DNA from: Pardosa pseudoannulata
Lineage: Eukaryota; Arthropoda; Arachnida; Araneae; Lycosidae
Assembly (NCBI GenBank): GCA_032207245.1
Contig: CM063500.1
Span: forward strand, 61,941,713-62,005,712
Reading direction: 5' to 3'
Length of the DNA: 64,000 nucleotides
Shown here one piece after another: positions 26,701 to 35,700 of this stretch (the stretch's first letter is position 1; each line of letters starts with the position of its first letter). Under the pieces are notes generated by a model that did no database searches, was not told the origin of the DNA, and was given only the letters and a program-made list of their open reading frames with translations. A program made the translations under genes and the position numbers.

Positions 26701-29700
26701 TTGTTTAAAAGTAATATATTAAGTTTACCGAAGCAAAGCACAAGCACACTTGCTATTAGTTTAATAAGTTTTTAAATAATTATAAAAAAACATAAATTTT
26801 GATTCTTAGATACATGGCATCTTTTGTATTAAATAATGGAATATGAGTATATAAAAATTGTTCTACAGAGTAAAAAATTATTTACTACAGAAAAAGAGTG
26901 CTGTTGGAAATAACTGTATTTTCTAAAATAACCTGCATGCTTAAAGAAATAATAATTCTGATTGTATTTTGAATTATCTTGGAGTAATTGGTACCTTAGA
27001 ATTATTGGAGAAAGTGTCTAAAGCAATGCATATCAGATCTTAAAGACTTGTTATGCATACATTATATTTTTTATTTAATCTTAGAATATATAATACAGGG
27101 TTTTGCAAAATCTCCCCCCCCCTCAAAAAAAAAACCTTTTTAAAGGGATTAAAAGGCCTTTTTTACTTCCTTGTATGAAGTAAAGAAATTATTGTAATTT
27201 AAAATATTTCAGTGTAAATACTTATTTAGATCATGTCTGAATTCATTTTAACTGATTATAGCATTAATTGTGTATGTACCTAGCAGGAAACTTTATCTTT
27301 GAAACTTTAAATATTCTTTTTGATCATCTTTGAATCAATGGCTAATTTTGGTATGACATCTATTTGTACATATATATTTCACATAATTTACAATTAGCTA
27401 TAGAAAGTTGAAATTTGTCATGTAGGGCATATGTAATATCTATTTGTGCACCTACCTTTATATTGTAATTGGCACTCAATATGACGAAAGCCAAATGATG
27501 GCTGATTGGTTAGGGTGCTAGTCTTCAGAACCAAAGTTCATGGGTTCGAATCCCTCTATGGCATGGATGTTCGTAGCCGTTTGGAATCGGCTTTAAGCAG
27601 TAGGTCCTGGTCTCATTTGCCCTTGTGTTGCAAAAGGTAGACTGTAGCGCTCCAAACCAAACCAATATGACGAAAAATTTCTGTATAAAATATTTTCACG
27701 ATAGCAGTACTCTATAATAATATAACAGAGACTTAAAAATGCAATAATAAAGCATGCAATTCGAATAATACTTTTAAGTAGTTAAAATAATGCTTTCAAG
27801 CCCATTTTTAAAATACAAAAATGATAAATCTATTATTTTTTTACAAGAATTTTGAGTTTTTACTGTTTATTACTTCCTAGTACAGAGTAAAGGAAGTAAT
27901 GTAATACTGAAACATCTTAGTTTATAATAAAGTGTGAAATGTTTCTACAATGGATATTATTGCAGATCACCCACCAGATGGTAGTACTTTACTTTGAGGG
28001 TACACCTTTACTTTGAGAAAAAAAAAAAAAAAAACTCTGAAGGGAATGTGCAAATGATAAATCTGATAAGACACAATCAGAATAAAAAATTGTGTATAGT
28101 TTAATACTCATACAAAGAAATTGTGGTATTCACATCAATTCCTTTCTTGCTCTGGGGGGGTCTTAGTTCTCCTGAATTTACTGTATTCAAATCAGGATAT
28201 GAAGTACTTTCAAAATTGCAGCCACTGCTTTATTCATTAGCATAGTAGGAATTTTTAAAATATAGATTTTATAATACATAACATTGTCTCAGCTAATTTT
28301 TTTCTACTTTTTTTTAGACCTGTGCATCTTAATATTTTTTACCACAATTTTCTATGGAATGTTTGCCTATCACTAGTCTAGGCATACTTATAAAACTGTG
28401 CAATAATCACCTTATCAGTCAACTCCACTTTTTTCTCTACTCTGAGAGTAACTGTAATTTTGCTGCATTTGTTATTGTATAATAAATATACATCCTGTGT
28501 TTATAAAGTATTTTAAAACAATAAAATCTGATTTTGAAGGTTTTAAAGTAATATATTGATGGTTTATATTATAATTAATGGATAAAAATGTATTATAAAA
28601 TGTGTAGTGTAATGTCTTACTGATATTGAAAATTTTGCCTAGTATTTATCATAATTGTCTTGAATTCTTCAGGTTGGTATAGTAGCAAAAAAGCTTCATT
28701 TGGGTGGAGTTGTGCGAGAAGCTCCTAAATTGTCACTTCCAGGAAAATTAGTTTTTCCCAGGTAATAGTTTTAATTCTTAAATTATAAAATTCTTTCTCT
28801 CTCTCTTTTTTTAAATATACATTTGCCTGTTTATTGCTAAACGTAATCAGAAACAATAGTTTGACTTGCTGATTCAAAACTTAAGAATTTATAGAACATA
28901 ACAGGTATCGAATGGGAAACTGAATTCTTGGGAAAGATGACAGTATGTTAACCCTCTTACTGCTAAAGACATGACAAAAAAAATCATTATTTGTCTTTTC
29001 AATGTCACTAATCACTTCACTGCCTCATTAATAACTGCCATCTCATGACCAGCTAAGCATGGGTGAAGAAATTCTTATTTAACCCTTTGTCTTAAAACAA
29101 CGTATGGGAGACGTGATCTTACTGCTGTGCCTAAAATAAGAACCTTGTATCACACACATGATGTTTCTGTCTGGTCAAAAGTGAAAAGCTTGTGTCAGAC
29201 ACATAATTCTTTCTGACCAAAAGGGAAAAGCTCGTATTGGACATGTTATTGTTTTTAGGTGATACAATTTTTGTTTTTGCATCATTGTTTGTTACAGTTG
29301 CAATATAAGAGTTGGTCGTTTATTCTTAGATGTACTTGCAATAGAGTATTATATTATATGCAATAAATAGTTAACTGTTGGTGGTTAAAAAATTCTTTAA
29401 AAAATCCAAAAATTTAACCTAATGGCAAAAAGGAAAATGGATACTAATGCAGTGCTGGAAAGTGTCCTGGTTACACCTTAGAAACTGAAACAGATACCAA
29501 TTTGGATACATCTGAAGATAGCATTGTAGTTTGTCCTGTAAAAAAATGTGTACAAAATTTAGTTAGTGATGAAACTGCTTCTGGTCACGAAGCATAAGAA
29601 AAGCTTTCATCGAAAGTGGCACACACAATCGTTGCTCGATTCATAAGGCAAGAGGTTAAAGGTGATTTAGAATGGAGTAATTTTTTATGATTCTCCAATT

Positions 29701-32700
29701 TCAAAACACAGCTTCTTAGTTGTATAATGGTTACCAAAAAAAAAAAAAAATGATCAAAACATCTCTAACAATTTTATTAGCTATTTAACAACTTCTCATA
29801 AAATTAAAGGGTACAACTTAATAGAAGGAAATGCATTCTCTTCATCTTGCAATACATGGCAAAAGAGGGATTTATGCAAAGAGAACAAAGCTTTACAAAT
29901 AGGGTTTTTATGCTTAATGTTATGCTCTCCTCAATCTATAAAATTTACATAATCTCTTTCTTCAGCTGGAAGAAAAGTTTAGCTGTTACAATCTATAATT
30001 GCTGTACAATTCTTTCTCACATTAGAAACGCGTTGTTTTCACATTTCAGCACTACAAATGGGAAGCTATAAACTTATGCTCTTATTAGCAAGGAAAATAT
30101 TTTCTAAGCCTGTATATATACAATCTTGTCAGCCGTATGATTAATAACTGACATTTTTTCTCTCTGTTATATAATTTCAAAAATTATACTAAAAAAATTA
30201 TTCTTTATCCTCTATTAGTGTAAAGTACTGTTTATTAGTATAATATGCAAGCATACAATAAACAACTTATGCTCTTATTACCAAGAAAAATATTTTCTAA
30301 ACATGTATATATACAATCTAGTCAGTTGTATGGTTAATAACTGACATTTCTTTCTCTCTGTTATATAATTAATTTCAAAAATTATACTAAAAATATGATT
30401 ATTTATCCTTTATTCGTCTAAAGTACTGTTTATTAGTATAATATGCAAGCATACAATAAACATTTATTAAATACTTAATATTTTTAAAAATTTTATTCCA
30501 GTATGCACAACAATGGCCATTTTTCAATGCTAGGACTTGGTGATATTGTAAGTTATATTAGCTTTTACATATTTTTTAATTCCACCATATTGAAAATTTT
30601 TTTACAGGAAAATTGGAAGCAAGAAATTGCCTAATAGCTTTGGTGCTGAATGCTTGACATTTGTATAAATAAATAAGTGCTAAATATAGTTGTAGTACTA
30701 CTCTTAATTTTCAAATCCATTCTTCCTTGTACAAAATAAAGGAAGTATTATAACTGTGAAATATTTCATACTTCAGATTTTAAAGGAAATATCCATTTTG
30801 ACCATGCCTGATTCAGTATTAAGTTTGTATGTATGTACAAGAGAACAATTTTGGAACTTTAAATACTTATTTCAATTATCCTTGAGCACATTTTTACTAG
30901 TTTTATCATGATGTCTGTATGTACATACATATCACATAATTAAAAAAAATTGATTAATAGAGGGTTGAAATTTTGTACTTATTGCCATTATAGTATCTTA
31001 TTATACACCTCCATTTCTGATTACAATCTGCACTCTATAAAATGAAAAATCTCAATATAGCATATTTAAATGCTACCAGTCTACAACAATATGTAGTTTT
31101 ATGGTGGGTTTTAAGTTTTTAACTTTTGGGAAATGGATAGAATTTGTAGAAAGAGTATTGATACATATAGTCATTAATTTATTTGTTAACATGATCAGAT
31201 TATATCTTTTCATTTTGTGCTTAATGAACTTTTCTGACTGCAACAAAAATCATATGTTTTTATTCTGATATTTTCAACTGCTGAACTGTTTATATATATT
31301 TTATATTTTGTTTAGGTGATGCCTGGTCTTTTGCTGTGTTTTGTACTTCGGTATGATGCATACAAAAAGGCCCAAATTAGTTCAGCAGAAACTGGAGTTC
31401 CTCCACCAAATCAGCTTAATAAAATCTCATATTTTCATTGCTCTCTCATTGGATATTTCTTAGGTGAATATTTTCATATGCTTCTAAATACTTACTGATT
31501 TTACATTTATTTAATCTCTGAAATTATTGAACATGTTATAAAAGGTATTTCAGTATGGTGTCAAGTAAATTTTAATTTCATAACCAAGCATATTGCTTTG
31601 AAATTTATTTTTCACCATAAGATAATTTTATTCAAGGACAGGAGATCTATTTAAGTATCCAACTTATTCCAAATTCTCCTTCGATTTATGTTTCATTTTT
31701 AATAACTTTCCATGTCTGTATTTATGGTACAATGTTCAATATTTATTTATTTATATATTTATTTTATTTTTTTTGGGGGGGGGAGGGTACTTTGAAAGAA
31801 ATATGCATAGTAAAGGATACAATCCCTTTCCCCCGCACCACTCCTAGTAATTATACGTAGAGTGCTTTGTAGGTGTCCTGCTTGATGTGTGCACCACAGC
31901 AGAATACTTTTTAATGTTCTGCAACAGGCTTTCAGATAATAAAAAATGTTCTGCAGGAGATATATTTATTTTATCATATATTTACTCTCCCACAATATGA
32001 TTCCTATTGTGGTACATTTTCATCTTTACCAATATGTATAACTAAAAATATTTAATAAAACAGTACTACCTGAAATTTAGAAAAATATTTGTATTAAAAC
32101 CAAGGCATTAACATAGAATTTACTGTCTTGTCAATTACTTTTGATGTAAGATATTTTGAGATATCACTACGATGATAAAAATGGGACTGATAATTTAGCC
32201 CAAACATTAATGCAAGAGATAGGCAGATCCCGAGCTATCTATCACACTGGTAGGATGTAGGGAAGACAAAGAAATGACAACTCTCCCAAAGGGTTATTGC
32301 CTGTAAATTTGGCAAGACACCGGAAATTCCAAATAAACCTTAGTACTTTCAAATACATAGTTTCCTTTAAAAATATTTTGTCATAAATTTAATTTTTCTC
32401 GCCGTTCTTATATAAAGCTTGGAACTACCACTTCAACTTGTACCCCCTCCTTCCACAATTCTATTATATATATATTCTATTTTTTATATATATTAAGGAA
32501 AAAAAGTTTTTCCGCGAGCCGTGATTGTTCTGCATAAGAGCAAGTAGTTCTGCGACGTACGTCACACTTTTTAGCACATTCTGCTTCGGGGGATGTGTGA
32601 ATATTGTGTTGGTTTAGTTTTGCTGTAGTTACTAAGCTTTATTTAGAGCTACAATAGCCTCAGTTGGCCAATGAAACTATCTCATAACTTGAGAATCGAG

Positions 32701-35700
32701 CCGGCCACAGATTTGCTATGTTCATTTGGGCATGTAAAATAGATTCGTGGCTGCAGTGTCACAGTATCTCTGGAGGTGTCAGTCCAAGCCTGGGAGGGGT
32801 CTTCTGCTTTGTCCCTACTTCTAAATTACAAGGACCCACTTGAGCAAAATTGTTCTTTCACCCTACTAGTGCTCTTCATAATAACTCATCCCTTCACCTG
32901 AGTTTGAGTAGTCTCTGACTCATATGCTTCGCTTATCCAAGAGGCAGTAACAACAAGAGCTTTATTTATCTCTACTAAAAAAGAAGTACAATGAAGTAGT
33001 ATAATTGTGGCTGTGAAACATCTGTTTGCTCTTAATTTTTTGGCCATTAATCATGTTACTTTTCCAGCCAAACGATGGCTGATTGGTTAGGGTGCTGGCC
33101 TTCGGTACCGGAGTTCATGGGTTCAAATCCCATGGTGGCATGGATGTTCGTAGTCATCGGAATTGGCTTTAAGATGTAGGTCCCAGTCTCATTAGCCCTC
33201 ATGTCGCAAAAAGTAGACCGTAGTACTCCAAACCAAATTAATTATGTTATTTTTCCTTTTGTGTATATTTACTGTAATCCAATGACAGTTAGGAGAAAAA
33301 TTCTTTTGATCATTATATAGCCATCTAATAAACCTTTATACCTACTAGTAAAGAATGAAAAAAAAAATAATTATTGAACATTCAAGTAAATTTGAATTAT
33401 TCATTTAAATTCTTACTCCAAATCAGCTGAACAGTTTTTATCCAGTCCCATGTGAGAATACTGGCAGAGATTTATTAAATAAGTGCTGTGGCAAAGTTCA
33501 GTTTCAGAAGATTTCAAAACTATAAATTCATAGAAATGGAAAACACTGTCTAATATTACCCTTTCTCAAAATAATGTTTCTCTCACATGTGCCTTTACTG
33601 ATGGTATATCACTATGTTTAATTATCATACCACCATGTAAACTTTTTTTTTATTTATTTATTTTTATTTTATTTTACTTATTTTTATTTATTTATTTTTT
33701 TAGAATTTGATAATTTATTAAATTTTTAAAATCCTGATATCTTAGTCTTTAGCAGCAATATCTTTTTGGGGGGGTTTCGATAATTTACCCTTTGGGTACA
33801 GTTGATGTTTCATACTTATTTTCATATTAGGTTGAAATTATAGTTGACAAATCTTGCTTGTAATTATAATCAAAACTAAATATAAAATAACGTTCCAGAC
33901 ATAAGAGGAAAAAAATTGAAATAACCTTATTTGCTACTGTCAGCAATCACTGATAAGCAAAAGTGAATTAGTACATTTCACATAATATCACAGGTGACAA
34001 TCACCACACATTATTCCCGCTCCACATGGGATATAATACATATACTATTTTCTTTAAATTTAGTTTCAATTCAAATGATGAGCAACTCTTTAACTGTAAC
34101 TGACAAAATATGTGCATGTCAAGTGTACCCTAAGGGTTAAATGTGTTCCATATGCCAAAAAATATTAATACTCAAAGGGTTAAAATTAATGATAGGTTGA
34201 TTGCTGGATCCCTGCCATATATTCATTTTATCTCTACATTTTAATCATTGCAAGACACCTTTAAATTTTAAAAAAGGCCAAGAATGCAGATAATTTAATC
34301 ATATGTTATACATACCAAGCATTCACAGAATAAAAAAATTCTCTCTAAAATATCATTATAGACATAAATATGAAGGGAAAGAACATACATTTAAGGTATT
34401 TCAGTATGGGGTCAAATAAAGTTTAATTTCATAATCAAGCATATTGCTTTGGAATTTAGTTTTCACCATAAGATAATTTTATCCAAAGGCAGGAGGAATT
34501 AATCTAAGGCAGAAAATAAATCTAAATGACTTTATAACTAGGGAAATGTTATTTATAGTCACTAGTTTATTTTTAATAAATTGTTATAATTGTTATAACT
34601 ATTTTTTCATTTATAATGCATCTCAGATTGATTAAAATTAAAAATTTATTTTTCTTCAAATTTTGTAATTTTATTGGCTTTGTTTCAGGTTTATTGACTG
34701 CCACAGTATCATCAGAAGTATTTAAAGCAGCTCAACCTGCATTGTTGTATCTTGTCCCATTCACTCTCCTACCATTACTCACAATGGCATACCTCAAAGT
34801 ATGAATATTTAATTGTATTTTTGATAAATTGTAAATCGTGATTTATATATCTATACAGTGGACTCTGCTTAATGTGCTCGTGGTTAATGTTATCAGTCGC
34901 TTATTATTATCAAAATCACTTGGTTCTGATTTTCTCTATTCATTTGTATGTTAAAATTATCGCTTTATGTGATCATTACATTGGTTAATGTTATCAGTTT
35001 CCAAACTAACTGGCAAAGGAAACTTGGTCTTCCTCATAATGTACTGAGAAGGACTGTTAAGGACTTTCTAATGGGGGAGACTTATAGGGCTGGCTTGATT
35101 CTGGTAATCAAAGGCAGGAGAAGGAGCTTAACCAGGATTATCCCTGGATGAGGGCTAATGAGCTCCTAAAGCTCAGTAAGAATTAGCTAAGGGTGGTCAT
35201 TGGTCTGTTGACTGGCCCTTGTTGTCTCAAGAGGCATCTTAACATCATTGGCATCACGGATAGCCCAGTATGTAGGGGGTGCCATATGGTGGAGGAGAGT
35301 CCCTCACACATTTTGTGTGAATGCGACTACTATTGTGCCAAGAGATTTGAATTTCTTAAATATCACTTCATCGAGCCGTGGGAGCTGATCAACTTCCCAG
35401 TTAAATTGCTGTGTAGATTTATCTCAGCTATTGGTCTCTCTGAGACCTAATCGTTAACATTTCTTAACTTTGTGCGGGGACTTTTTTTTCCAGTGAATGG
35501 GGGAGGGGGTTCAGTACAATAGCCTTAGGTCGTGGTGCCCTTATGGGGCACCCTACCCTAAATCTAAACTAATCTAAGTGGCAAAGGAATATTCACAATG
35601 TATTCAGAAGGAACCCATTCTTCTTTCTCTTTGCTGTTGTTTGAATTTCAGAGAATTTCTCTTCCTCTTAGGGAAATGGGAAATGAGCAAAAGAATGGGG

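Noticed and set aside
33066..33140. Functional tRNA gene
   Set aside because: A and B boxes are present, but there is no cloverleaf with a paired acceptor stem. The unit is about 174 bp with a non-tRNA body and target duplications, so it is a SINE.
35193..35450. Zinc-knuckle protein as a host gene
   Set aside because: It is bounded by target duplications, has an in-frame stop just upstream, and matches LINE ORF2 C-termini.
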